DNA of 64,000 bases from Bacillota bacterium (GCA_029776205.1 JAKOTQ010000011.1:1-64000), one strand, 5' to 3'. Shown: positions 18,119 through 26,819, counted from the first letter of the stretch. Numbers and translations: made by a program. Notes: generated by a model from the sequence alone, not told the origin.

Positions 18119-19141
18119 ATGAAAATATTCCAACCCAAACGGGTTTTCTTTGAAGAAGAGGCACTAAAATACCCTCTCGGCGAAAAAATCTTAAACCACT
18201 TTCAATCTCAGGATGTAGAGATTCGGACCATCGGTTCCCACAACCGGGTTACCGGTATCCCCGGTGACAATCCGCAACAAAGCTACAGAGAAGCCAAGCA
18301 AACCCTGGTCGTAGGGGTCAAACGAAGCCTGAAGTTTGATACCTGTAAACCATCGGCCGATTTCGAGTTTTCACTGAGTACCGGTTGCCCCGGAGGATGC
18401 GAATATTGTTATCTCCAAACTCATCTCGGCAGAAAACCTTATATTCGGGTTTATGTTAATGTCGACGAAATCCTCGAAAAGGTTGAGGATACGATCAACG
18501 CCAGGCTTCCTGAAACCACCACTTTCGAAGCAGCTAGTACTTCAGACCCCTTGGCCGTTGAACATCTTACCGGTTCTCTCGCCAAAGCCATCACTTTCTT
18601 CGGTACACAACCTGCCGGAAAACTGCGTGTCGTGACCAAATTCGCTTTTGTCGAACCCTTACTCCATCTGGACCATAAAAGACGAACCAAATTCCGGTTG
18701 AGCTTAAATACAGAAGAAATCATTCGCCGCTTCGAACATAATACCTCCTCCTTTGAGGAACGGATTATGGCTGCCGGGAAACTCTCCAAAGCCGGTTATC
18801 CTTTGGGATTCATCATTGCTCCTCTATTTGCCTATCCAGGTTATCAGGAAGGATACGACCATTTATTTTCCAAACTGGCTGAAAATCTCCATCCTATCCC
18901 TCCGGATCTCAGTTTTGAGTTAATCACCCATCGGTTTACGCAACGGGCTAAAAATGTCATTTTGGAGCGTTTCCCTGGGACTGGACTGGATCTGGATGAG
19001 ACGAAACGCCGCCGAAAATACGGACAATACGGACTGGTCAAGTATTTTTACAATGAAACGGATTATTCCGCACTCAAAGAACTTCTCTTTAACCTGATCG
19101 GAACATATTTCCCACAAGCATCTATCGAATATTTTACCTAA
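18119..19141 (+). CDS. splB: Spore photoproduct lyase-family radical SAM protein (catalytic Cys replaced by Ser)
   Basis: 340 aa, close along its whole length to SplB, which repairs the spore photoproduct (thymine dimer of UV-irradiated spores) by a radical SAM mechanism. The 4Fe-4S motif is C90-PGG-C94-EY-C97, with the Tyr residues at 96 and 98 that take part in hydrogen transfer in SplB. The conserved hydrogen-donor Cys (Cys141 in B. subtilis, 43 residues after the last cluster Cys) is Ser140 here (FEAASTSD, codon AGT). Other SplB landmarks remain: LGFIIAPLFAYPGYQEGYDH, LDLDETKRRRKYGQYG and the final IEYFT. ATG 18119 follows AAGGAAGG. Either a repair enzyme with altered termination chemistry or a family member with another substrate. 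Confidence 0.88.
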   Translation: MKIFQPKRVFFEEEALKYPLGEKILNHFQSQDVEIRTIGSHNRVTGIPGDNPQQSYREAKQTLVVGVKRSLKFDTCKPSADFEFSLSTGCPGGCEYCYLQTHLGRKPYIRVYVNVDEILEKVEDTINARLPETTTFEAASTSDPLAVEHLTGSLAKAITFFGTQPAGKLRVVTKFAFVEPLLHLDHKRRTKFRLSLNTEEIIRRFEHNTSSFEERIMAAGKLSKAGYPLGFIIAPLFAYPGYQEGYDHLFSKLAENLHPIPPDLSFELITHRFTQRAKNVILERFPGTGLDLDETKRRRKYGQYGLVKYFYNETDYSALKELLFNLIGTYFPQASIEYFT

Positions 19142-19159
19142 AAACGATCCTTCCTTAAA

Positions 19160-19195
19160 GAATAAAAAAAACCCGTCATTCACTGATGACGGGTT
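19160..19195 (-). terminator. Terminator after veg
   Basis: Minus strand AACCCGTCAT-CAGTGA-ATGACGGGTT followed by TTTTTTATT. Stem of ten pairs. It begins five bases past the veg stop. Confidence 0.9.
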
Positions 19196-19199
19196 CAAC

Positions 19200-19475
19200 T
19201 CATCCAGTTGTCTCCGGGCTATCGAATCCAATTCGATTATTCCCGACGGAAAGTTCAACGGCTTGAGTTAGTAAATCGGCATAGCTGTATGATATTCTCC
19301 GTTCAATCTGCCGTTCCTTAAAAGAAACAACAAAAACTTTCGGATATGTTTGTTCCAGGATCCCTTCAACTTCAAAGACCTTTTTCCGACCCCGATTGGC
19401 TTTTATTTTAATGGGTTTACCAACAAACAAATCCAAATCCTCACGGATCCGTTCCAGAGCCCCGACCTCTCTCAC
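19200..19475 (-). CDS. veg: Veg protein
   Basis: 91 aa, full-length match to the Veg family of Bacillota (ALERIREDLDLFVGKPIKIK, GRKKVFEVEGILEQTYPKVF, FKERQIERRISYSYADLLT). A small SH3-like beta-barrel protein; in B. subtilis it is abundant and promotes biofilm matrix gene expression through SinR. Start is GTG 19475 behind AAGGTGAGG. Its place near ksgA, with one gene between, is the common Bacillota arrangement. Confidence 0.95.
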   Translation of the reverse strand: MREVGALERIREDLDLFVGKPIKIKANRGRKKVFEVEGILEQTYPKVFVVSFKERQIERRISYSYADLLTQAVELSVGNNRIGFDSPETTG

Positions 19476-19585
19476 AGCCTCACCTTCTTTCTTCTCTCAA
19501 TGGATAAAATTATACCATTCTTGTCCGAAAATGTCAAGCTTTCTATTATACTCGAGACCCGCTTGTCTTGTCAATATGTTTTATT

Positions 19586-20056
19586 TTATTTGGTATATTT
19601 ATCTGCAACTTTAGATGCACCGTACGCCATCGGTTTAATTTTTGCCCCAAAGCCGCTCCCGGTCACCATGCCAACCACTTCTCTAATGATTTCCTTGGTC
19701 TTACCATGGACTCCGACGTCCAGATGAATCTCTACATCCAAACAGGTTATATCAGTATCAGACAGATACCGAGTGAGCTCAGCAGCAACATGCAAACTCT
19801 TCGAAGCCTCATAAAAAATTCGTTCTTTCAAACTGGGCTTCGTTCTTTCATACTCTTTTGCATAATAAAAACGGCCACCCTTACCCTCGCGAAGGATAAT
19901 AATGGCCGTAACATAACATACTTCTTCCCTTAATTGAGAATCGGTTCCGACAATCAATTTAAAACTGGACTCTGGATTTGCCGCAACAAACCCAGCCAAA
20001 TCACGACTGACTTGATAAAGTGTTAACTTCCCCTTAGTCGGACTGATAAAGATCAT
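19586..20056 (-). CDS. YkuK-family RNase H-like protein (DUF458)
   Basis: 156 aa matching the DUF458/YkuK family of Bacillota, predicted to have an RNase H-like fold. Visible: FKLIVGTDSQLREEVCYVTAIII with an early Asp, RIFYEASKSLHVAAELTRYL, CLDVEIHLDVGVHGKTKEII and the C-terminal KIKPMAYGASKVADKYTK. The spaced acidic residues (GTDSQ, DVEIHLD) could bind metal. Activity has not been established for the family as far as I know. The ATG overlaps the ksgA stop as ATGA, so translation is coupled to an rRNA methylase. Confidence 0.88.
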   Translation of the reverse strand: MIFISPTKGKLTLYQVSRDLAGFVAANPESSFKLIVGTDSQLREEVCYVTAIIILREGKGGRFYYAKEYERTKPSLKERIFYEASKSLHVAAELTRYLSDTDITCLDVEIHLDVGVHGKTKEIIREVVGMVTGSGFGAKIKPMAYGASKVADKYTK

Positions 20057-20937
20057 CGCATATCCCTTTGCTTTCGAGAACGTAAGCCTTCCGCTACCGT
20101 CAAAAATTCATTCACCGACAACGTTTCGCCGCGGCGTTTAGGATCAATGCCTGACGATTCCAGAAAGCCTGCCAAAGCTTCCTTTCCACCAAAATCTTCT
20201 ATCAACACCCCAAAAGCATTTAACAAGGTTTTCCGGCGCTGTCCGAAGGCAGCCTGCACCACCCGTTGCAAACACGCATAAACTTCGGGATCGAATCTCT
20301 CCCAATCCGGAGTAATTCTAACTATAGCCGAATTCACCTGCGGGGCTGGATAAAATACATTTTTCGATACCGTTCCAATTTGCTCCGCATATCCATAATA
20401 ATTGAGCATCACGGAGAGGGTTCCGTATTCCTTACCGCCAGGTTTCGCACAAATCCGATCCGCCACTTCTTTTTGGACCAAAAAAACCATGGTTTCCCAG
20501 CGGACGCCGGACTCCACCAGTTTAAAGATAAGCGGTGTAGTGATATAATACGGAAGATTGGCAACAACTTTAAAACGTTGGGCACTTTCATTCCACGGTT
20601 GAAACAGATGATCCAAATCAACCTGCAAAAAATCGGCATTAATTAATGCCACATTCGGTTTATCAGCAAATAAATCTTGCAAAATCCCAAATAAACCCCG
20701 GTCGTATTCAACCGCCACCACTTGACGGGCTTTCTCTGCCAAGCGCCAAGTCAAAGCACCCAACCCCGGACCGATCTCCAACACCAGATCATCATCAGAC
20801 ACTGATCCGGCATTCACGATTTTTTCCAACGTATTATGGTCAAATAAAAAGTTTTGCCCCAGGCTTTTTAAAGGGGCCAATTTATGTTTGGCAAGAACCG
20901 ATTTAATCGCTGTTAACGTCACTGGATAATCGGGCAT
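20053..20937 (-). CDS. rsmA: 16S rRNA adenine dimethyltransferase
   Basis: KsgA/RsmA: SAM-dependent dimethylation of the two adjacent adenines in helix 45 of 16S rRNA during late 30S assembly. 294 aa. Motifs: LGQNFLFDHNTLEKIV, the SAM loop LEIGPGLGALTWRLAE, VEYDRGL, the catalytic VANLPYYITTPLIFKL (NLPY), and the C-terminal helical domain FGQRRKTLLNAF. ATG 20937 follows GGAGAG. Followed by ykuK with a four-base overlap, then veg. Confidence 0.97.
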   Translation of the reverse strand: MPDYPVTLTAIKSVLAKHKLAPLKSLGQNFLFDHNTLEKIVNAGSVSDDDLVLEIGPGLGALTWRLAEKARQVVAVEYDRGLFGILQDLFADKPNVALINADFLQVDLDHLFQPWNESAQRFKVVANLPYYITTPLIFKLVESGVRWETMVFLVQKEVADRICAKPGGKEYGTLSVMLNYYGYAEQIGTVSKNVFYPAPQVNSAIVRITPDWERFDPEVYACLQRVVQAAFGQRRKTLLNAFGVLIEDFGGKEALAGFLESSGIDPKRRGETLSVNEFLTVAEGLRSRKQRDMR

Positions 20938-20982
20938 ATATTCTCTCCTGATTCTAGGTTTCCCGAAATTTGTAAAATTACA

Positions 20983-21915
20983 CTATCCTGCCCGCCGGTC
21001 TTTCACCCAATGGCAACCAGGGAGGGTTTTCGCATATTTCAACAATTCTTCCCCGACCGCTTCAACCTCCAACCAATCTCCAAAATGGCGTTTAAAATTG
21101 CCAACCACCCCAAGATCAATGGTCATCAACGGACTTTGTTCCAACATCCCCCGGCGGTTAGTATACACGATCCCGCCACGCAGCCGGTCTTCCTCAGTAT
21201 AATATTCTCCTATTCCTTGGCGGAAGAGCTCGATTAATTCGTGATAGAAAATCTCAGGAATGATTTCCTTTGATAAAATCGCAAAATCATCGCCGCCCAG
21301 ATGGAAAAGTTCTAACCCCGGGACACCGCCTTCAGCAATCATCCGTTTCAAGATATTCACCATATAAAGGATGATCCGATCTCCCGCTTCGAATCCATAG
21401 ATCTTATTATAAACTCCAAACTCTTTTAAATCCACAAAAACTACTTCAAAATGTTCGCCGCAATCAATGAGCATATTGACCTTATTTTTCAAATGAATTT
21501 TCCCAGGAAGCATTGTCAACGGATTGATCTGTTTTAACAACCGATAATTGACTAAATGCTCATTGACTTTTGCCAAAAGTACTTTCGGAGCAAACGGCTT
21601 AGTTAATACATCATCAACTCTCACCCGGCCAGCTTCAAGCACGCTCCGATCAAACCCGGCATCTGCCATCAGAATAACCGGAACCGCCTCAAACATCGGA
21701 TTGCTTTTTATCCTATAGCAAACTTCCATACCGTCCATATCTGGAAGGCCCAGACCCACCAGAAATAAACTGGGAAGATTGGCTTCCGCTTTTTCAAGAG
21801 CCTGCTTGCCTTCGGAAGCCGTGAACATGACATATCCCGCATTGGACAATTTAATCGATGCCAATTCTGCCGTTCTGGAATCCGCTTCAGCAATTAAAAT
21901 TTTTTCAGCCTCCAT
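20983..21915 (-). CDS. Pseudo-receiver plus degenerate GGDEF domain protein
   Basis: 310 aa. Residues 1-125 are a CheY-like receiver: KILIAEADSRTAELASIKL, then LFLVGLGLPDMDGMEVC and DVLTKPFAP. The phosphate-accepting Asp that should precede LGLP is Gly, so it cannot be phosphorylated normally; the Lys in TKPF is kept. Residues 150-290 are a GGDEF-like domain with FVDLKEFGVYNKIYGFEAGD and LGGDDFAIL: the signature is GGDDF and the usual ND.YGH is NKIYGF. Likely a non-catalytic sensor or scaffold, possibly c-di-GMP or nucleotide binding. ATG 21915 follows GGAGG. Stands between ksgA and a solute-binding protein. Confidence 0.85.
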   Translation of the reverse strand: MEAEKILIAEADSRTAELASIKLSNAGYVMFTASEGKQALEKAEANLPSLFLVGLGLPDMDGMEVCYRIKSNPMFEAVPVILMADAGFDRSVLEAGRVRVDDVLTKPFAPKVLLAKVNEHLVNYRLLKQINPLTMLPGKIHLKNKVNMLIDCGEHFEVVFVDLKEFGVYNKIYGFEAGDRIILYMVNILKRMIAEGGVPGLELFHLGGDDFAILSKEIIPEIFYHELIELFRQGIGEYYTEEDRLRGGIVYTNRRGMLEQSPLMTIDLGVVGNFKRHFGDWLEVEAVGEELLKYAKTLPGCHWVKDRRAG

Positions 21916-22059
21916 GGAAACCTCCATCCGATTAATAAATATTCATTTCGACAAAATACCGTCCTTTTCCTTCCGTTTTCCCCCAACAGATTACCATAAA
22001 GGCAGTGTAAAGAAAAACCAGCAATTAAGCTGGTTAAAAATATGTTTTAAATTAGAGAT

Positions 22060-23313
22060 TTATAAATTCATCCCCTCAATGACGGCATCTACGGATCTTT
22101 TCCCTTCAAACAGATCTTTCATAAGCTCAGAAGATGTTTCATTTCCCTGTCGTTTCAGTAGTCGAGACCGCTGTAACACTCCATCCATTACCGCTGCAAG
22201 ATCCTCCGCAACCCCATCAGAGCGGGGAAAAGTTGCTACGCCCAATGTAAGCCACGGTCCCACATCCTGATACGTGCTTAAAAAATACCCCAATGCCATT
22301 GCCGCCGCAATATGATCATCTCCCCGGGTATACCGATTGCGATAGACATTGATAACCCCGCCGTCCACCACCTGAATCTCCTCAAATCCCGGTAATCTGG
22401 GAACTGGCAGCACCACCGGATCAACCTGCACCTCCCGCCGATGATCGGCTAGGATCTCCACAATTTTCCGATAGGTTAAAGGGCGGATACCTGCCAAACA
22501 GGCAACTTTACCTTCGATGAAACCAGTGATTGCCTGATGTTCCAGTTTCACCGAAATTTTACCGTTTTTCGCCATACCGGCCACCAGATCCAATATGGCT
22601 TTAACTTCCGAAGTACGTTTTCCGGATTCCCGCAGCGTCTGCAAGAAACCATCAGTTATCGGATAACCGGCCAATGCAAAGATCCCTTTCGGCAGCCGGC
22701 TCCCTATCTTTTGCACGTCATTCCAATCCCACCCTTGTTGTTGCACCTTGGCAATATCAATACCACTGACTTCCAGCCATTTTCGGTTCCCTACCCAAAC
22801 GTTCACCGAAGCCCAGCGCGGAAAAGAACACAAGGTCCCATCGATCGAGTACAACTCTTCGATCCATTCCGGATAACTTTTTTTCTCCTCCTTTGTCAAA
22901 AAAGGCCCCACCGGAATCTGACGCAAATAATAAAAATCGGGCATGGAATAAAAGGACGCATAGACATCCGGAGCTTCATTGCGGACAAGAGCCTGTCGCA
23001 ACTCTTCTTCACCGTCCAAGAGATTCAAGAACTTAATCTCCACCTGAATATTGGGAAACTGCTTTTGGAAATCCCGGACAGCTCTCCGTAGATAGCGGGC
23101 ATATGTACCTTCAGAATCCAACGGAAGCCGATAATCCCATAAGCGCAACCGATATTGCTTATTCGGATTAATTTTCGCTGTGGGATTCACCCGAATATAA
23201 TATTCTCCAATTTTAACCCGGGACCGCTGATAAAGATAAGCACTCCAAAATCCGGTAATGAATAAGATGACAAACAAGAGAATTATCCATCTCCGCCGAT
23301 AAATGACAATCAT
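22060..23313 (-). CDS. Membrane-anchored extracellular solute-binding protein (family 1 type), orphan
   Basis: 417 aa. An N-terminal helix (WIILLFVILFITGFWSAYLY) without a lipobox Cys, followed by a family 1 (sugar-type) solute-binding fold: YRLRLWDYRLPLDSEG, AVRDFQKQFPNIQVEIKF, EAPDVYASFYSMPDF, GTLCSFPRWASVNVWVGNRKW and AAAMALGYFLSTYQDVGPWL. No permease or ATPase gene is nearby, so it is an orphan; it may serve a transporter elsewhere or act as a sensor. ATG 23313 follows GGGGTGGG. It lies 14 bases after the L,D-transpeptidase gene and is probably co-transcribed with it, so a wall-derived sugar ligand is possible, which is inference only. Confidence 0.85.
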   Translation of the reverse strand: MIVIYRRRWIILLFVILFITGFWSAYLYQRSRVKIGEYYIRVNPTAKINPNKQYRLRLWDYRLPLDSEGTYARYLRRAVRDFQKQFPNIQVEIKFLNLLDGEEELRQALVRNEAPDVYASFYSMPDFYYLRQIPVGPFLTKEEKKSYPEWIEELYSIDGTLCSFPRWASVNVWVGNRKWLEVSGIDIAKVQQQGWDWNDVQKIGSRLPKGIFALAGYPITDGFLQTLRESGKRTSEVKAILDLVAGMAKNGKISVKLEHQAITGFIEGKVACLAGIRPLTYRKIVEILADHRREVQVDPVVLPVPRLPGFEEIQVVDGGVINVYRNRYTRGDDHIAAAMALGYFLSTYQDVGPWLTLGVATFPRSDGVAEDLAAVMDGVLQRSRLLKRQGNETSSELMKDLFEGKRSVDAVIEGMNL

Positions 23314-23327
23314 TGACCCACCCCGTT

Positions 23328-24059
23328 TCAACGCAGCCCCAAAATGTACTGTTCATCCAGACCAAGAATACCATCCATTGGCAAACCGTAGTATTTCTCC
23401 ATCCGTTTTACCGCCTCTTCCATCGCCGGACCGAAGCGACCATCCGCTGCTCCTTGATCAAATCCTGCAGCCCGCATGGCAAATTGGATCTTTACCACAT
23501 CTTTCCCTGTATGGTTACGGCGGTATTCTTTACGCAAGGCAACCTTCGGCAGCGGACCAATAATATGAACCGGCGTCCCCACCTTAATCAAACTGTAAAG
23601 CTCTTTCACCTGACGATTATACATACGGATACATCCGTGACTGCTTCGGGAGCCGATAGAACCGGGTTTATCGGTTCCATGAATTCCATAAATACCCCAG
23701 GGAACATTGATACCGATCCACCGGTCGCCAAATCCGCCGCCCCATTTACCCCCTTTATGAATCACTTTCCATTCCCCTACCGGACTGGGCGTTTTCGGCG
23801 CACCCACTGCTACCGGATATCGTTTAAAAACTTCGCCATTTCGGTATAAGGTCAGTCGAAAGCGATTGAGTTCAACAATGATTAAATCAGCGGATTCCTT
23901 TGGGACTGCCTGGGAAGTCTCCAACGTATTCTCAATGACAAACCGCTCACCATCTTCGCAGCAAACCGTCGAACCTTCATCATTCGCTCTAGCCATCACC
24001 GATGCGCTAATCAATATACCCACCAGTGCGATTTTCATCAATACGGATTTCATCGCCAC
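23328..24059 (-). CDS. L,D-transpeptidase (YkuD) with peptidoglycan-binding domain
   Basis: 243 aa. Signal peptide (VLMKIALVGILISASVMARA), YkuD domain at about residues 60-165 and a C-terminal PG_binding_1 domain (IQFAMRAAGFDQGAADGRFG). The catalytic motif is intact: GIHGTD followed by SRSSHGCIRM with the nucleophile Cys. It would form or remodel 3-3 cross-links or attach to peptidoglycan outside the membrane. GTG 24059 is chosen because GGAG lies at a proper distance; ATG 24053 is the alternative and ATG 24089 has no site. Confidence 0.93.
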   Translation of the reverse strand: MAMKSVLMKIALVGILISASVMARANDEGSTVCCEDGERFVIENTLETSQAVPKESADLIIVELNRFRLTLYRNGEVFKRYPVAVGAPKTPSPVGEWKVIHKGGKWGGGFGDRWIGINVPWGIYGIHGTDKPGSIGSRSSHGCIRMYNRQVKELYSLIKVGTPVHIIGPLPKVALRKEYRRNHTGKDVVKIQFAMRAAGFDQGAADGRFGPAMEEAVKRMEKYYGLPMDGILGLDEQYILGLR

Positions 24060-24167
24060 AGGCACTCTCCATCCAACCCCTCGATACATTAAGTACTGCT
24101 AATGTGTATGAATCCTACGCTATGATTATACCTGGACACACACTTACTGCGGGTCGGAACAAAAAAA

Positions 24168-24196
24168 GAAGCCTTACGGCTTCTTTGTGGTTCTCC
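24168..24196 (-). terminator. Terminator after phoU
   Basis: Minus strand AAAGAAGCC-GTAA-GGCTTCTTT with TTTT following; 17 bases past the phoU stop. Confidence 0.88.
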
Positions 24197-24212
24197 ATTC
24201 GTATCGTTAATA

Positions 24213-24869
24213 TTAATATTTAACCCGTTTTCCAGTAATGATATAAATCGTCTCTTCGCCGATATTCGTCGCATGATCAGCAGTCCGCTCCAACCATTCG
24301 GCAATGAGCAAAAACCGTGAGGCTTGGAAAGCCATCTGAGGGGAAAGATCCTCTGCTAGGATCCCAATCAATTCATCCTGAATTTCTTCATAAATGTTAT
24401 CGACTTCTTCATCTTTCCGGCAAACCGCCTCGGCAAGATCCGCATTTCTCTCTACAAAAGCTTTTAAAACTGTTGAGACCATATTCATGGCAAGTACAGC
24501 CAACTTCGGAATATGGACCAACGGTTTTATGTATTTATCATTCTTCAATTCTAGAACCACTTGGGCAATATTGGTTGCATAATCGCCAATCCGCTCCAGA
24601 TCATTCACAATCTTAATCGTTGTAAAATCGCGCCGCAAGTCAAACCCGACCTGAGGGGTTTTCGATACCATCCGTTCGATTTCTTCCTCAATGACAATTT
24701 GGAGATTATCGATTAAATCATCTTTCTCAATCACCAATCTGGCCAAATCGGCATTCTGTTCACGCAAGGCTTTAATGGCATTACGCATCGTTTCTTCAAC
24801 CAGATTTCCCATTTTAAGCAAGTCTTGTTCCACCATGCTCATGGCTTTCGCAGTTGAGGATTCTATCAT
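24213..24869 (-). CDS. phoU: Phosphate signalling/transport regulator PhoU
   Basis: 218 aa made of two PhoU three-helix bundles. Metal-binding type repeats are seen: ALREQNADLARLVIEKDDLIDN, DFTTIKIVNDLERIGDYATNIA in repeat 1 and FVERNADLAEAVCRKDEEVDNI, ASRFLLIAEWLERTADHATNIG in repeat 2. PhoU links the Pst phosphate transporter to PhoR signalling and prevents excess phosphate uptake. pst genes are not in the window. ATG 24869 follows AAGGGGTGA. The gene has its own terminator. Confidence 0.96.
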   Translation of the reverse strand: MIESSTAKAMSMVEQDLLKMGNLVEETMRNAIKALREQNADLARLVIEKDDLIDNLQIVIEEEIERMVSKTPQVGFDLRRDFTTIKIVNDLERIGDYATNIAQVVLELKNDKYIKPLVHIPKLAVLAMNMVSTVLKAFVERNADLAEAVCRKDEEVDNIYEEIQDELIGILAEDLSPQMAFQASRFLLIAEWLERTADHATNIGEETIYIITGKRVKY

Positions 24870-25022
24870 CTCGTCACCCCTTATCATTTATGTCTGTAAC
24901 TAAAACTTAGTAGTATATATAATTGAACAACCCCTTGTCCAATTCCTACTGTTTTGAAAAAATTTTTTTAAAAATTTTTAACGTTAAAGATACAAATTAA
25001 TCGCTTATTCCATATCCCGGGA

Positions 25023-25475
25023 TTAAAGTGGACCTTTCCACATGATAAAGGCATCTTCATTGTTATCCAGATAATATTTACGACGAATCCCCACCTGCAC
25101 AAATCCCATTTTTTCATACAATTGTTGAGCCGGGCGGTTGGAAACCCGAACTTCCAAGGTCAGATGTTGGACCCCCATAGGGCGGACCGTCTCGATCAAA
25201 CCCTGTATTAATGCTTGAGCCACACCTTGACGCCGATATAAAGGATGTACAGCCAGATTGGTGATATGCCCTTCATCAAATACTATCCACAGGCCAACAT
25301 ACCCTATCACCCGTTCATACCCATCCTTGGCAACCAAATAGACAGCCCGTTCATTCTCAAGCAATTCATATAAAAAGGAATTCCTGGACCAAGGAATTGG
25401 AAAAGAACGCTCCTCTATTTCAACGACCGATTCCACATCCTCCAGTGTCATCGGCATGATTTGAATTTTTACCAT
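25023..25475 (-). CDS. rimI: Ribosomal protein S18 alanine N-acetyltransferase
   Basis: GNAT-family acetyltransferase, 150 aa. Seen: MTLEDVESVVEIEERSFPIPWS, the acetyl-CoA loop NLAVHPLYRRQGVAQAL, LEVRVSNRPAQQLYEKMGFVQVGIRRKYY. RimI acetylates the N-terminal Ala of S18. The gene overlaps the end of tsaB by 56 bases; the tsaE-tsaB-rimI order is widely conserved and reflects the linked t6A module. Start ATG 25475; the track's 25508 would lengthen the overlap and lacks a clear site. Confidence 0.93.
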   Translation of the reverse strand: MVKIQIMPMTLEDVESVVEIEERSFPIPWSRNSFLYELLENERAVYLVAKDGYERVIGYVGLWIVFDEGHITNLAVHPLYRRQGVAQALIQGLIETVRPMGVQHLTLEVRVSNRPAQQLYEKMGFVQVGIRRKYYLDNNEDAFIMWKGPL

Positions 25476-26160
25476 CCTTCGCTTCCTCCAATCGGATTTC
25501 GGCTTCAACGCGTTTAAGGTAGGATGGTTTCAGAAGATTTCCCTGTTGGGAATCGGGCTTCCAGTCCCTCCGGGCACATTGGGCCGCCAAACTTCCCAAT
25601 GGCCGATCCCAATACGCCGGAGCGATCGTAATATTAGTATACCCGTTCCAAATGTCAAAATATTCCTTACTTCCATCCCCACATACCATGATTTCTGGAA
25701 AATCCGATAATGATTGAGCCCACTCCGCCACCGGACGGGCAGCCGGAGGCCGGACTTCCCTCAGGCCTTCCGGTGTCGACTCATATAAAGCGGTATAAAC
25801 TTCCGCCCTCCGGGCATCAATGGCAGGCACCACCCATCGGGAAGCCCTCCGACAATTTTCAGCGATGATCTCCAGCGTACTCAGAGGGTAAACCGGCACT
25901 TGCAAACCTTCGGCCAACCCCGATACAGCCGCAAGTCCAACCCGAATGCCAGTGTAGGAACCAGGGCCGGTGCCGACTGCAATCAAATCGATCTCTTTGA
26001 AGCCAATCCCGGCCGTATCCATCAGTTGCTCCAGCAAAGCCAATAAATATTCTCCGCCACCTTTTAATTTACAAAGAGTAACTTCAAAAAGAACTTCTTC
26101 ATCCCTGCATAGAGCCATGGTTCCCCATGGCGTTGCCGTATCGATCCCTAAAATCAACAT
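25420..26160 (-). CDS. tsaB: tRNA threonylcarbamoyladenosine synthesis protein TsaB
   Basis: 246 aa ASKHA-fold protein. TsaB is the TsaD-like partner that forms the TsaBD core with TsaE for t6A37 formation on ANN-reading tRNAs. Seen: MLILGIDTATPWGTMALCRD, LIAVGTGPGSYTGIRVGLAAVSGLAEGL (characteristic), VVPAIDARRAEVYTALY and LKPSYLKRVEAE. ATG 26160 follows GGAGG; it overlaps the tsaE stop. The C-terminus overlaps rimI by 56 bases. Confidence 0.96.
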   Translation of the reverse strand: MLILGIDTATPWGTMALCRDEEVLFEVTLCKLKGGGEYLLALLEQLMDTAGIGFKEIDLIAVGTGPGSYTGIRVGLAAVSGLAEGLQVPVYPLSTLEIIAENCRRASRWVVPAIDARRAEVYTALYESTPEGLREVRPPAARPVAEWAQSLSDFPEIMVCGDGSKEYFDIWNGYTNITIAPAYWDRPLGSLAAQCARRDWKPDSQQGNLLKPSYLKRVEAEIRLEEAKDGKNSNHADDTGGCGIGR

Positions 26161-26612
26161 AATTTCAATTCCTCCAGCAATCGGCAATAACGGTCCCCGA
26201 AAGGCATCAACGTCACTTTTCTGCCGCCTGACTCCATCTCTATATCTATCCTAATCTCCAAATAGTCCGTTTGGAGCCTATCCTTTAATAGTTCTCCCCA
26301 TTCGACCACCGTAACCCCTTCGTCGAGCAATTCATCAGGATCCAGAATTTCCAGTTCCATAGGGTTATCTAACCGATATAAATCCAGATGATTAAGAGTA
26401 ATATTCCCATCATACGTTTTTTTCAGCTGAAATGTCGGGCTGGTCACCGGTTCCTCCACGCCCAGGCCGGTAGCAATTCCTTTGGTTAAGGTGGTTTTTC
26501 CGGCTCCCAAATCACCAAATAAAAAAAGGAGATCTCCCGTTTTCAGCTTACTCCCCAGGCGTTCTCCCAACCGGATCATTTCCTTATCAGTAGCTATGTA
26601 CAGTTCCATCAT
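26154..26612 (-). CDS. tsaE: tRNA t6A synthesis ATPase TsaE
   Basis: 152 aa P-loop ATPase that supports turnover of the TsaBD complex. Walker A GDLGAGKTTLTKGIATGLG, SPTFQLKKTY, LNHLDLYRL and EWGELLKDRL are all family signatures. ATG 26612 follows AAGGA; the in-frame TTG at 26621 is less likely. First gene of tsaE-tsaB-rimI. tsaD sits apart at 36078-37091. Confidence 0.95.
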   Translation of the reverse strand: MMELYIATDKEMIRLGERLGSKLKTGDLLFLFGDLGAGKTTLTKGIATGLGVEEPVTSPTFQLKKTYDGNITLNHLDLYRLDNPMELEILDPDELLDEGVTVVEWGELLKDRLQTDYLEIRIDIEMESGGRKVTLMPFGDRYCRLLEELKLC

Positions 26613-26779
26613 CGAATCCAATCCTTATTTTACTTCATTGACTACAGATTATCATAATTACCGGAATACGGTCAAGGCATCGGGCAGTACCGTTCATAAT
26701 TCCGCACCCGCTAATCATCTCGCTATCTTTAAGATCCCCTAGAAATAACCAGTTAAACCAAGGAACGGGAACTAATATT

Positions 26780-26819
26780 AAAAAAACCGGTCCTGTCCAT
26801 TTTTTCACAGGCCCGGTTC
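26780..26819 (-). terminator. Terminator after the toxin gene
   Basis: Minus strand AACCGGGCCTGTG, loop, GGACAGGACCGGTT followed by TTTTTAAT. Stem with one mismatch; it starts at the stop codon of the mazF-like gene. Confidence 0.75.
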
